A program made the translations under genes and the position numbers. Shown here piece by piece: positions 55,101 to 62,621 of a stretch of DNA of 64,000 nt. Source of the DNA: Planctomycetaceae bacterium (lineage in GTDB: Bacteria; Planctomycetota; Planctomycetia; Pirellulales; Thermoguttaceae); assembly GCA_012719125.1 (NCBI GenBank), contig JAAYAY010000364.1:1-64000 (forward strand), written 5' to 3'. Every line of letters starts with the position of its first letter. Within the stretch, counting starts at the first letter, position 1. The notes beneath the pieces are model-generated. The model saw only the letters and a list, made by a program, of their open reading frames with translations. It had not been told where the DNA came from and made no database searches.

Positions 55101-55982
55101 CTGATCCTCATGCCCGACGCAACCGATCGCTGCCGCTGCAGCTACCTGAACAAGGCGTCCATAGCCCTGGCGCCCTACGGACTGCGTCCCCCGACGATCA
55201 CCCCCGACAGTGCCTGTCGCAGGGAACCCTTCGAAGTCCAATTGACCTGCGATGCCGAGAACGCCGAGATTCGCTTTACGCTCGACGGCTCCTCACCCAC
55301 GGCCGATTCGTCTCTTTACACCGGGCCGCTCAAGATCGAAGACGTCGCCAGCTTGCGTGCCCGCGCCTTCGCCCCTCAACTCCCGCCGAGCAGCGTGGCC
55401 TCGGCCGAGTTTGTGGTCGATCGCACGATCCTTCCCCTCGACGATCCGGGCTGGACCGTCTTCGACAGCCCCGGCGGCAGCCCGCCCGCGAGCGATTGGC
55501 AGATCGAGGGCGACTACGTGACCGAACGCTCCAACCATTATCTGGGCGTGGCCGGCAATCTGGATCCGCTGATCGATCGGCCCGGGACCTATCGGGCCTT
55601 CCAGCCCGGCCGGTCCTGGTCGAACGGCGAACTCTCCCTCGAAATCGCCTCTTCCGACGACGACGGCCTGGGAGTCGCTTTTCGCTTCGGCGGCAGGGAG
55701 AACTACTACCTCTGGTCGATGGACGCCCAGCGGAGCTTTCACGTCCTCGCGAAGAAGCAGGGCGATGCCTACGAAACGCTCGCCAGGAACGCGGCGCCCT
55801 ATGCGAAGAACCAGTGGTACTCCGTTCGCGTCGTTCTTGACGGGCCGCGGATTACGGTCTACGTAGACGGCCAAAAGGACCTCGAGGCCGTGGACGAGAC
55901 GTTCGCCGAAGGCACCATCGCCCTCTACGCCTGGGGCTGTGCCGGGGCCAAGTTCCGCAACGTGCGCTGGGTGCCCAAATAG
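52155..55982 (+). CDS. Exported PQQ-like / SAM-methyltransferase-like / PQQ-like / CHB-HEX / LamG-like fusion
   Basis: 1275 residues with signal peptide (YAWLFMLVVGSATAAGA). First PQQ-like propeller about 25-430 (KVYALDAANGKELWTFFCDG, YCLAAADGTLHWKL). Residues about 447-575 resemble a class I SAM methyltransferase: YCIDLACGDGALACALARRT (motif I), IYGFDPDPAVVAEARKKLDA, DLVVSSHSV, YRVLRPYGGVACLGRPG. A second propeller fills about 580-1010 (LCVNAYNGRKLWEYPLPGIQ, LNATDGQVLWETDRDI). A CHB_HEX_C-like domain lies at about 1010-1092 (EIRFTLDGSSPTADSSLYTG), then a LamG/DUF1080-like beta-jelly-roll to the end (GVAFRFGGRENYYLWSMDAQ). A methyltransferase fold in an exported protein is odd because SAM is not expected outside the cytoplasm; it may be a binding relic. 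A strong ribosome site precedes the ATG. Confidence 0.85.
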   Translation: MKRYAWLFMLVVGSATAAGADAGDWPTYRADAHRSGYTSETLPGDLTLHWRFKATHAPRPAWSDRDTRMPFDKVMHPVIVGGRVFFGSSVDCKVYALDAANGKELWTFFCDGPIRFAPTVDGDRLLVVSDDGHIYCLAAADGTLHWKLRGGPTDSRALGNGRLISRWPARGGTVVDGGAVYFAAGIWPSEGIFIYALDAESGKVLWCNDQSGNLWMAQPHPGANAASGVSAQGYLVLAGDKLLVPTGRAVPAVFDRKTGELIYFQLQKNTHIGGADIVVGEDWFLNGEAVFDLATGNRLTSASKLSAGLAVACPDGVAQWEPGKIQTLRWEEKTTTDRKGTSQTVTTLSPVKSTAAQAGGSALMIAGGKAFSSGTGPEGAKLEIVNLNTGEVTWTAAVDSEPLGLAVADGQLFAASTAGELLCFGSRDRVPANVSAGNPPKAEPTFANWDFYERYAEEIIRQTGVTEGYCIDLACGDGALACALARRTKLQIYGFDPDPAVVAEARKKLDAAGVYGSQVTLLVGDGRLTSLPDYLVDLVVSSHSVPQGEGESDVYRVLRPYGGVACLGRPGSLKVTTRGPLQGAGTWTHQYCDPTNANCSDDTVVQGPLGVLWFDDHAFPVPSRHGRGRAPLFLDGRLFVQGLDGVLCVNAYNGRKLWEYPLPGIQQVYDGEHLMGTSGTGSNWCIGPTGLYVHTGEECLRLDPATGRQLAAFKPPVQPDGTPGTWGIVALEGDTLFGTLADTRHLVTYRYQPGDMNRQYTESIGLFAMDAASGQIRWSYRPEQTIRHNALAIGNGRVHLIDRPTATGDRQREKRVGTPNPEDAHPLGRLVTLNATDGQVLWETDRDIYGTTLVLSAEYDVLLMGYQDWRFKLASELGGRMAAFDAATGNRRWDVEASYKTRPIINGRTVYLQPDAWDLLTGKPTGFVLDRSYGCGIPCGSTNMLVYRSATVGYVDLLHDYGTENYGGIRPGCWINAIPAGGLILMPDATDRCRCSYLNKASIALAPYGLRPPTITPDSACRREPFEVQLTCDAENAEIRFTLDGSSPTADSSLYTGPLKIEDVASLRARAFAPQLPPSSVASAEFVVDRTILPLDDPGWTVFDSPGGSPPASDWQIEGDYVTERSNHYLGVAGNLDPLIDRPGTYRAFQPGRSWSNGELSLEIASSDDDGLGVAFRFGGRENYYLWSMDAQRSFHVLAKKQGDAYETLARNAAPYAKNQWYSVRVVLDGPRITVYVDGQKDLEAVDETFAEGTIALYAWGCAGAKFRNVRWVPK

Positions 55983-56013
55983 CCCTTTCATCCGTTTGCT
56001 TCAGGAGCATGCT

Positions 56014-57177
56014 ATGTCCCCACAATGCCTGTCGAGTCGGCTGGTGCGAGAGATCGCATTCGGCGTCTTGTTTCTCGCCCTGACGGCTGCGGCCGCGCAC
56101 GGGCAAGAGCCGATCGACGTGTGGACGTCGGGAGAGGGTGGGTACGACACGTACCGCATCCCGTCGTTGATCAAGACGAAGAGCGGCGCCCTGCTGGCCA
56201 TCTGCGAAGGGCGAAAAACAGGCCGCGGCGACAGCGGCAACATCGATCTGCTCATGCGGCGATCGACTGACGGCGGACAAACATGGTCTCCCACCCAAGT
56301 CATCTGGGACGACAAGGAGAACACCTGCGGGAATCCCTGCCCGGTTGTCGACCAGGAGACCGGGACAATCCTCCTGCTGTCGACGCACAACCTGGGTATC
56401 GATCGCGAGAAGGAGATCATCGCCCTGACCAGCAAGGGCACGCGAACCGTGTGGCTCCTCAAGAGCACAGACGACGGACTGTCATGGAGCAAGCCACAAG
56501 AGATTACCCAGACTGCAAAGAAGCCGGACTGGACCTGGTATGCCACGGGGCCCGGTATCGGCATCCAGATCCAGCACGGCCCGCACAAGGGGAGACTCGT
56601 GATTCCCTGCGATCACATCGAGGCCGACACGAAAGACTACTACTCCCACGTCATCTACAGCGATGATCGCGGCGAAACCTGGCAACTGGGCGGCTCCACG
56701 CCCGAAGATCAGGTCAACGAATGTGAAGTCGTCGAACTGGCCGATCCGCCGGGCAGATTGATGCTCAACATGCGGAACTACGATCGCGACAACCGGACCC
56801 GCCAGACGGCCGTCAGCGACGACGGAGGCCTGACCTGGCAAGGTCAGAAGCACGACCCCGTGTTGATCGAACCGATCTGCCAGGCTTCCATCCGCCGATT
56901 GCGCTGGCCGACCGATGCTCGGCCTGGCGCGATCCTGTTTTCCAATCCCGCCTCCCAGGAAGGCCGCGAGAAGATGACCGTGCGGGTGAGCTTCGACGAT
57001 GCCAAGACCTGGTCGCACAGCGCGTTGGTCAACGAAGGTTTTTCGGCTTATTCGTGCCTCGAAAGGCTCGACGACACGGCGGCCGGACTTCTCTACGAAG
57101 GAGCCGTCGGCGACAAGACCTACGGCCGGATCACCTTCCTCCGGCTCGGCCTCGATTGGCTGACGGACTCGAAGTAG
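56014..57177 (+). CDS. Secreted exo-alpha-sialidase
   Basis: 387 residues from ATG at 56014 with CAGGAG upstream; signal peptide ends near AAHGQEP. The sialidase fold is indicated by YRIPSL (arginine 48 of the FRIP/YRIP motif) and Asp-boxes STDGGQTW, STDDGLSW, SDDRGETW and SDDGGLTW. Further arginines of the triad are probably in GRLMLNMRNYDRDNRTRQTA and the region ASIRRLRW. It releases terminal sialic acid from glycans. Downstream genes include a sialate-lyase-like aldolase and a mutarotase-transporter fusion, consistent with this substrate. Confidence 0.93.
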   Translation: MSPQCLSSRLVREIAFGVLFLALTAAAAHGQEPIDVWTSGEGGYDTYRIPSLIKTKSGALLAICEGRKTGRGDSGNIDLLMRRSTDGGQTWSPTQVIWDDKENTCGNPCPVVDQETGTILLLSTHNLGIDREKEIIALTSKGTRTVWLLKSTDDGLSWSKPQEITQTAKKPDWTWYATGPGIGIQIQHGPHKGRLVIPCDHIEADTKDYYSHVIYSDDRGETWQLGGSTPEDQVNECEVVELADPPGRLMLNMRNYDRDNRTRQTAVSDDGGLTWQGQKHDPVLIEPICQASIRRLRWPTDARPGAILFSNPASQEGREKMTVRVSFDDAKTWSHSALVNEGFSAYSCLERLDDTAAGLLYEGAVGDKTYGRITFLRLGLDWLTDSK

Positions 57178-57262
57178 AGTGGGTCGCATCTGCCGGATGC
57201 GACTCGTATAGGAGTAGCAGAAACCTCCGTATCAGGAGTGACACCCGGCAGGAGTCACCCAC
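57177..57262. repeat. Inverted GGGTCGC/GAGTCACCC repeat between sialidase and UroD-like genes
   Basis: GTGGGTCGCATCTGCCGGAT and ACACCCGGCAGGAGTCACCC form a loose inverted pair. They belong to the family of the 128-bp tandem repeats at 21798-22053. The element overlaps the furthest possible start of the next gene, which favours a later start there. Confidence 0.5.
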
Positions 57263-57306
57263 TTCCAATTGTGGCCAAGAGAATAACGAGACTGCCGCCC
57301 GCCCTC

Positions 57307-58389
57307 ATGCTTGAGCCTTTGCAGCGTCTGTTGGACCACCTGTCGAAGATCCTCGATTCGGCCCGCCAGGCTGAGATCGACGAGCGCTACCGCCGCGCCC
57401 TCGACTACGTACCGGTCGACCGGCCGCCCTGCGTGGTCTGTGCGCCGCTGCCCGACGATGCGCCGTTCAAGCCCTATCCGTTGGGCGAGTGCTTCGGCAG
57501 TCCGGAGAAAATGTTGTTCAACGAACTCGTCTGCGCTTTCGACACGAGCATTGCCTTGCGCGATCGGATCGCTGACGACCTGCCGCTGACGATCCGCGCA
57601 AACTTCGGCACCGTGCTGATCGCCTCGATGTTCGGTGCGGCGGCCGAGCAGATCGGCGACAACCCGCCGTGGATTCGCCACGACGCGGTCCACGTCACCC
57701 TCCAGCAGGTCGCCGAAAGCGATCCGGCCGACATGTCGAGGGGATGGATTCCGCGGGTTGTCGAAACGCTCCAGTTCTACCGGGAAACGTTGTCTCGCTG
57801 GCCCAACCTGAAAGACCTGATTCGGATCGTTCTTCCCGATCTGCAAGGACCGTTCGACAACCTGGAACTGATCGGCGGCAGTGACGTCTTCCTCCGCATG
57901 GCAACGGAACCGGAAAGCGTCGACCGGGCATTGCACGCCTTGTCCGCGGCCCAAGTGAATCTGGCAGGCTACCTGGCCCCGTGGGTCAGCGACGGGCCGG
58001 AGGGCTATTGTCATCAGCACGCGGTCGGATTGAAGGGGAGGATTCTCCTGCGGAACGATTCGTGTATCATGGTGTCGGCCCAACGCTACCGCGAGCAGAT
58101 CGCCCCGCACGACGAACACGTATTGAAGGCCCTGGGTGGCGGGGGAATTCACTGTTGCGGGCGGATCGAACACCTTGTCGACGAGTTCCTGGCCCTGCCG
58201 TCGTTCCGATCGCTCGACTTCGGCCAATCGGAATTGAACGACGTCGACGCCGCCTATCGCAAGGCCGCGGAGAAACGCGTCGCCTTGATTCGCGTGGCGG
58301 TAAAACGAGAAGAACTGGAGTCGGGAAAGGCGGCCGAACGGTTCCCGACGGGCGTCGTGTTGATCGAACGGCGGGCAAGTGTGAATTGA
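57307..58389 (+). CDS. Uroporphyrinogen decarboxylase-like (UroD superfamily) protein
   Basis: 360 residues from the ATG at 57307; earlier starts in frame at 57238 or 57271 are possible but the first overlaps a repeat. The (beta/alpha)8 UroD-like fold is suggested by PDLQGPFDNLELIGGSDVFL, GRILLRNDSCIMVSAQRYRE and GGGGIHCCGRIEHLVDEFLA. In this subgroup, enzymes are often methyltransferases acting with corrinoids or of unknown activity rather than haem-synthesis enzymes. It is placed between sialidase and aldolase genes, so a role in glycan or methyl-group metabolism is likely. True UroD function is doubtful. Confidence 0.75.
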   Translation: MLEPLQRLLDHLSKILDSARQAEIDERYRRALDYVPVDRPPCVVCAPLPDDAPFKPYPLGECFGSPEKMLFNELVCAFDTSIALRDRIADDLPLTIRANFGTVLIASMFGAAAEQIGDNPPWIRHDAVHVTLQQVAESDPADMSRGWIPRVVETLQFYRETLSRWPNLKDLIRIVLPDLQGPFDNLELIGGSDVFLRMATEPESVDRALHALSAAQVNLAGYLAPWVSDGPEGYCHQHAVGLKGRILLRNDSCIMVSAQRYREQIAPHDEHVLKALGGGGIHCCGRIEHLVDEFLALPSFRSLDFGQSELNDVDAAYRKAAEKRVALIRVAVKREELESGKAAERFPTGVVLIERRASVN

Positions 58390-58403
58390 AAGGAAGTAGC
58401 GTG

Positions 58404-59312
58404 ATGAAGTACGAATTGTCGGGACTTGTTGCGGCCTCGTTGACGCCGCTCCATGCCGATGGCTCCGTCGACCTGGAACCGATCCCCCGGATCGTCGACC
58501 ACCTGGAGCGGACGGGCGTTTCGGGAATCTATATATGCGGAAGCACGGGCGAAGGGATTTCTCTCACCGGCGATGAGCGCCGGGCGGTGGCCGAAGCCTA
58601 CGTGGCGGCGGCCAAGGGGAGGCTGCAAACCGTCGTGCAAGTGGGGCACAACTCAATGGCCGAAGCCCAGACGCTGGCTGCCCATGCCGCAAAGATCGGC
58701 GCCGATGCCATCTCGGCGACGGCCCCGTCGTACTTCAAGATCGATTCGATCGAGATGCTCGTCGCCTGCATGGCCGAGATCGCGTCGGGGGCCCCGGAAA
58801 CGCCGTTCTATTACTACCACATCCCGGCTCTAACGGGCGCGGCCCTCGACATGGTCGAGTTCCTGCCCGCCGCCGACGCCAGGATCGGCAACATGGTCGG
58901 CATGAAGTACACGACCCCCGAGGCCTGCGTCTACCAGACGTGCCTGAACCTGCAAGACGGCAGATTCAACGTTCTTTGGGGCCGCGACGAAATGTTCCTC
59001 AGCGCTCTGGCGGTCGGCGCACGAGGCGCCATCGGCAGCACCTACAACATTGCCGCCCCCCTGTATCTGAAAGTGCTCGACGCATACCGGTCGGGCAACA
59101 TGGCCGAAGCGCAGCGGCTCCAACTGCTCGCGGTCAAAGCGATCCGCGTGCTCCTGCGTCACCCCTTCCTCGCCGTGCTCAAGTGGCTGCTCGGATGCGG
59201 CGGCTGCCGGTTGCCGCAACGCAACCTGACGGCCGAGCACGCAGCCCGCGTGAAAGCCGAACTCGACGCACTGGGATTCTTCCAGTGGTGTGGTGTTGAG
59301 TACCACGTCTAG
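58404..59312 (+). CDS. N-acetylneuraminate lyase-like / DapA-family aldolase
   Basis: 302 residues from ATG at 58404, with AAAGGAAG upstream (a GTG at 58401 is equivalent). The family shows ICGSTGEG at 45-51, YYYHIPALTG at 137-146 and the Schiff-base lysine K168 in NMVGMKYTTPEA. The tyrosine in YYYHIP is the catalytic residue. Sialate lyase (NanA) splits N-acetylneuraminate into ManNAc and pyruvate; related enzymes act on other 2-keto-3-deoxy acids. The neighbours (sialidase and mutarotase-transporter) favour the NanA role. The longer frame upstream is not family-like. Confidence 0.9.
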   Translation: MKYELSGLVAASLTPLHADGSVDLEPIPRIVDHLERTGVSGIYICGSTGEGISLTGDERRAVAEAYVAAAKGRLQTVVQVGHNSMAEAQTLAAHAAKIGADAISATAPSYFKIDSIEMLVACMAEIASGAPETPFYYYHIPALTGAALDMVEFLPAADARIGNMVGMKYTTPEACVYQTCLNLQDGRFNVLWGRDEMFLSALAVGARGAIGSTYNIAAPLYLKVLDAYRSGNMAEAQRLQLLAVKAIRVLLRHPFLAVLKWLLGCGGCRLPQRNLTAEHAARVKAELDALGFFQWCGVEYHV

Positions 59313-59333
59313 TGCTCAACTGGGAGTCCGACC

Positions 59334-62039
59334 ATGATGCCACGCGTGCTGCACCGCCTGACGATCCTGCTCGTCCTGACGATCGCCGCCACCACATTTG
59401 CCGCCGAGCCTCGCGGAGAGCTCCATTGGCAGTCGCTGCCGGACTTGCCTGAGGCGTTGGGCCTCGGAGGTCCGCTGGTCGGTGTTCACAACGACGCGTT
59501 GATCGTCGGGGGAGGGACCAACTTTCCCGAACCGGTCTGGGAGACCGACAAGGTCTGGTGCGACGCGGTCTGGGTGCTGACCCGCAACGATGCGGGAGAG
59601 TACCAGTGGAATGACGGCTTCAAGCTTGATCGCCCCGTTGCGTATGCGGCCTGCGCGAGCACCGACCACGGCGTCGTGTGCATCGGCGGCAGCGACGGCC
59701 AAACCACGTTCGCCGAGTGCTTTCTGCTCCAATGGGATGCAGCCGCCGGACAATTGAAGCAGATACCCCTGCCCTCGCTTTCTGAGCCCTGTGCGTACGG
59801 GGCCGCGGCCGCTATCGGCAAAACCGTCTACTTGACCGGCGGGCAGACCGGCTCCGAGCTTGCTTCCGCCACGACCCGCTTTCAGCGTCTCGACATGAGC
59901 GCCTACAACGGCACGCCCGACTCGGTGGCCTGGGAGCAACTCCCGAGTTGGCCCGGTCCCGCCCGGGCCTATCATATCGCTGCGGCCCAGCACAATGGCT
60001 TCGACGACTGCATCTATGTGATCAGCGGGCGCTGCTCGCGGTCGATTCACGGAATCGAACAGGCGCCGGGAGAAGCGGTGACCGACGACTGGTACGCCCT
60101 GCGCGATGTCTACGAATTCGATCCGCAGCGTTTCGACGCTTCGGCCTACAATCCCGAAAAACGGCTCTATTTGGGCACGGGGCGTTTCGCCGCGCCGTGG
60201 CGGCGGCGGGCGGACGTGCCCCAGTGCGTAATGGCCGGCCCCGCCGGTGCCGTCGGCCAATCGCACATCTTCGTGTTCGGCGGCGATACCGGCCGGCTCG
60301 CCTCGCAAACCGACGCGATGAAGCTCGACCATCCCGGGTTTCCCCAGAAGATCTTCGCCTACCACACCATCACCGACACCTGGATCGAGGCGGGCCGGCC
60401 GCCCGCCAATCAGGTCACAACGCCGGCCGTCCGCTGGGGCAAGGCGATCGTGGTCGCCTCGGGCGAGGTCAAGCCGCGGGTCCGTACACCCAAGATCTGG
60501 GCCGTCAGCGCCGTCGAACACCGGCCCGCTTTCGGAGCAGTCAACTTCGCGGTGCTCATCCTCTACCTGCTTTCGATGGTGGGCGTGGGCGTGTATTTCG
60601 CCCGAAAGAGCCGGAACACCGACGACTACTTCCGCGGCGGCCAGAAAATCCCCTGGTGGGTGGCCGGCTGCTCGATCTTCGCCACCATGCTCAGTTCGAT
60701 CACCTACATGGCCATTCCGGCCAAGGCCTTCGCCCAAGATATGGTCTACATGCTGGGCAACTTCATGATCCCCGTCGTGGCGCCGATCGCCGTATTTCTC
60801 GCTCTCCCCTTCTTTCGGCAAATCGATGCCACCAGCGCCTACGAGTATCTCGAGAAGCGTTTCAATCGCCCTGTGCGGCTGTTTGCCAGCGCTTCCTTCA
60901 CCCTGTTCCACATCTTCCGCATGGGAATCGTCATGTCGCTGGCTGGCCTGGCCTTGGCCACGGTTACCCCGCTCACGCCGGCCGAGAGCGTGTTGATTAT
61001 GGGGGTGCTCAGCATCCTCTATTGCACCATGGGCGGGGTCGAGGCCGTCGTCTGGACCGACACGATCCAGACGTTCGTTCTCCTCGGCGGGGCGATCCTG
61101 TGTCTGGGCCTGATGTTGGTCGAGTCGGGGCAAGGTCTCGGCGCGTTCTTCTCGACCGCCTGGGCCGACGGCAAGTTTCACATGGTCAATCTCTATTTCG
61201 ACCCGACCAGCGCCTCGCTCGCCCTTTGGGTCGTGATCATCGGCGGCATCGGGCAGAACCTCTCTTCCTACACCGCCGACCAGGCGGTCGTGCAGCGCTA
61301 CATGACCACTCCCGACATTCGCCGTGCGGCCGGGTCGATCTGGACCGCGGCGTTCCTCACCGTTCCCTCATCGCTTCTTTTCTTCGGACTTGGAACCGGT
61401 CTGTACATCTTCTACAAGGCGCACCCCGAGAAACTCGACCCCACCTATCTGACCGACCAGATCCTCCCCTTGTTCATTACTCACGAGGTGCCGATGGGCG
61501 TCGCGGGCCTGATCGTGGCGGGAGTCTTCGCCGCGGCCCAGTCGACCATCTCCACCAGCATGAACTCGACCGCCACGACCATGGTCAGCGACTTCCTGCG
61601 CCCCTTCAATATGCTGAAATCGGAACGGGGTTACTTGAATGCCGCCCGAACCGTCACGTTCGTCTTCGGCGTCTTCGGCACCATGCTCGGGTTGCTGTTC
61701 ATCGATCCGGAGAACCGCTCGCTGTTCGATTCGTTCATCAAGGTGATTGGCCTGTTCATGGGAGTGCTGGGTGGACTGTTCGGCCTCGGCGTCCTCACCC
61801 GCCGAGCCAATGCCTGGGGCTCTCTGCTCGGCGCTCTGGCCGGCGCCACCGTAATGGGGCTCATGCCGGTCTGCTCCCAGATCAGCGGCTACCTCTATGC
61901 CGCCCTGGGGATCACCGCCTGCTTCGTCGTCGGCCTGATCGCCAGCCTCGCCCTGCCGTCGCAGAAGAAGTCGATTGAAGGGTTGACGATCTACTCGATG
62001 GGGAAAGAAACCGACCCCCAAGCAGAACAGCCAACGTAG
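59334..62039 (+). CDS. Sialate mutarotase-like Kelch domain fused to a sodium:solute symporter
   Basis: 901 residues. A signal sequence (LTILLVLTIAATTFAAE) leads a Kelch propeller at about 25-395 (LVGVHNDALIVGGGTNFPEP, GVVCIGGSDGQTTF, KTVYLTGGQTGSELASATTR, HIFVFGGDTGRL). It resembles the (cyclically permuted) YjhT/NanM mutarotase family. From about 403 a complete SSS transporter follows: NFAVLILYLLSMVGVGVYFA, DYFRGGQKIPWWVAGCSIFA, then about 12-13 membrane segments. The propeller would sit in the periplasm and present the right anomer to the transporter. Related fusions are known from some Planctomycetes and Bacteroidetes, to my recollection. Confidence 0.9.
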   Translation: MMPRVLHRLTILLVLTIAATTFAAEPRGELHWQSLPDLPEALGLGGPLVGVHNDALIVGGGTNFPEPVWETDKVWCDAVWVLTRNDAGEYQWNDGFKLDRPVAYAACASTDHGVVCIGGSDGQTTFAECFLLQWDAAAGQLKQIPLPSLSEPCAYGAAAAIGKTVYLTGGQTGSELASATTRFQRLDMSAYNGTPDSVAWEQLPSWPGPARAYHIAAAQHNGFDDCIYVISGRCSRSIHGIEQAPGEAVTDDWYALRDVYEFDPQRFDASAYNPEKRLYLGTGRFAAPWRRRADVPQCVMAGPAGAVGQSHIFVFGGDTGRLASQTDAMKLDHPGFPQKIFAYHTITDTWIEAGRPPANQVTTPAVRWGKAIVVASGEVKPRVRTPKIWAVSAVEHRPAFGAVNFAVLILYLLSMVGVGVYFARKSRNTDDYFRGGQKIPWWVAGCSIFATMLSSITYMAIPAKAFAQDMVYMLGNFMIPVVAPIAVFLALPFFRQIDATSAYEYLEKRFNRPVRLFASASFTLFHIFRMGIVMSLAGLALATVTPLTPAESVLIMGVLSILYCTMGGVEAVVWTDTIQTFVLLGGAILCLGLMLVESGQGLGAFFSTAWADGKFHMVNLYFDPTSASLALWVVIIGGIGQNLSSYTADQAVVQRYMTTPDIRRAAGSIWTAAFLTVPSSLLFFGLGTGLYIFYKAHPEKLDPTYLTDQILPLFITHEVPMGVAGLIVAGVFAAAQSTISTSMNSTATTMVSDFLRPFNMLKSERGYLNAARTVTFVFGVFGTMLGLLFIDPENRSLFDSFIKVIGLFMGVLGGLFGLGVLTRRANAWGSLLGALAGATVMGLMPVCSQISGYLYAALGITACFVVGLIASLALPSQKKSIEGLTIYSMGKETDPQAEQPT

Positions 62040-62325
62040 GGTGGTGCCGGAGCGGACCAGTGCCAAACGACCATCAACGGACGTTTGGCTTTCCAATGTC
62101 AGAACAGTTCACACTCCGTACTCACGAGCGGCGGCCGACCACAGGCCACTTCAGGCCATGCTCTGGTGGGCCGCCGCTCATTTCGCCGTCCCGCACGCGT
62201 TCCCTGTGACAACATGTCGAGAGGCCCGCGAATCTCGCCCGGATTGGTCCGCTCTGGCACCACCCTACACGGTTTTCGGTTATAATGCGTCGCGAACCGT
62301 CTCTCACCTCGACCAGGAGTCTCGC

Positions 62326-62613
62326 ATGTCTTCCGCAGACGTTCCACAGCCATCGGCCCATTCTCCCCAGGAACTCAAGGCGGCTGTCAAAGCCTTCAAG
62401 AAGAAGTTGAAGCTGACCCGCCTGGACGACCAATCCCGAATCGGTGTCGGCCCCATGAGCAGCGGCCGGGAATCGGGCATCGTGGGCATCGCGCCGCCGG
62501 ACAAGTATCCCCAGAGCGTCTGGGACGAGTTGGAACGCCAGGGCAAGCTCAGGAAGATCGAGGCCGGGCTGTACGAAATGGTCCAGCAACCGCCGCAAGG
62601 CGGAAAACGTTAG
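62326..62613 (+). CDS. Small conserved-looking planctomycete protein
   Basis: 95 residues from the ATG at 62326 with a CAGGAG-type site upstream. The middle is basic and helical (ELKAAVKAFKKKLKLTRLDD), followed by GVGPMSSGRESGIVGIAPPD and VWDELERQGKLRKIEAGLYE. The composition and clear start suggest a real gene. I do not recognise a named family; I believe similar proteins occur widely in Planctomycetes. The 62040-62325 region before it shows nothing. Confidence 0.65.
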   Translation: MSSADVPQPSAHSPQELKAAVKAFKKKLKLTRLDDQSRIGVGPMSSGRESGIVGIAPPDKYPQSVWDELERQGKLRKIEAGLYEMVQQPPQGGKR

Positions 62614-62621
62614 CAGCCCGC

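Noticed and set aside
53271-55241. 656-codon open frame on the minus strand
   Set aside because: It is antisense to the PQQ-like fusion gene, has no family motifs, and reflects the high GC of the true gene.
59316-61181. 621-codon open frame on the minus strand
   Set aside because: It overlaps the Kelch-symporter gene completely; the composition is Gly/Glu/His-rich without any domain pattern.
59948-61978. 676-codon open frame on the plus strand
   Set aside because: Arg-rich frame shifted against the symporter gene; no domain motifs and no plausible start.
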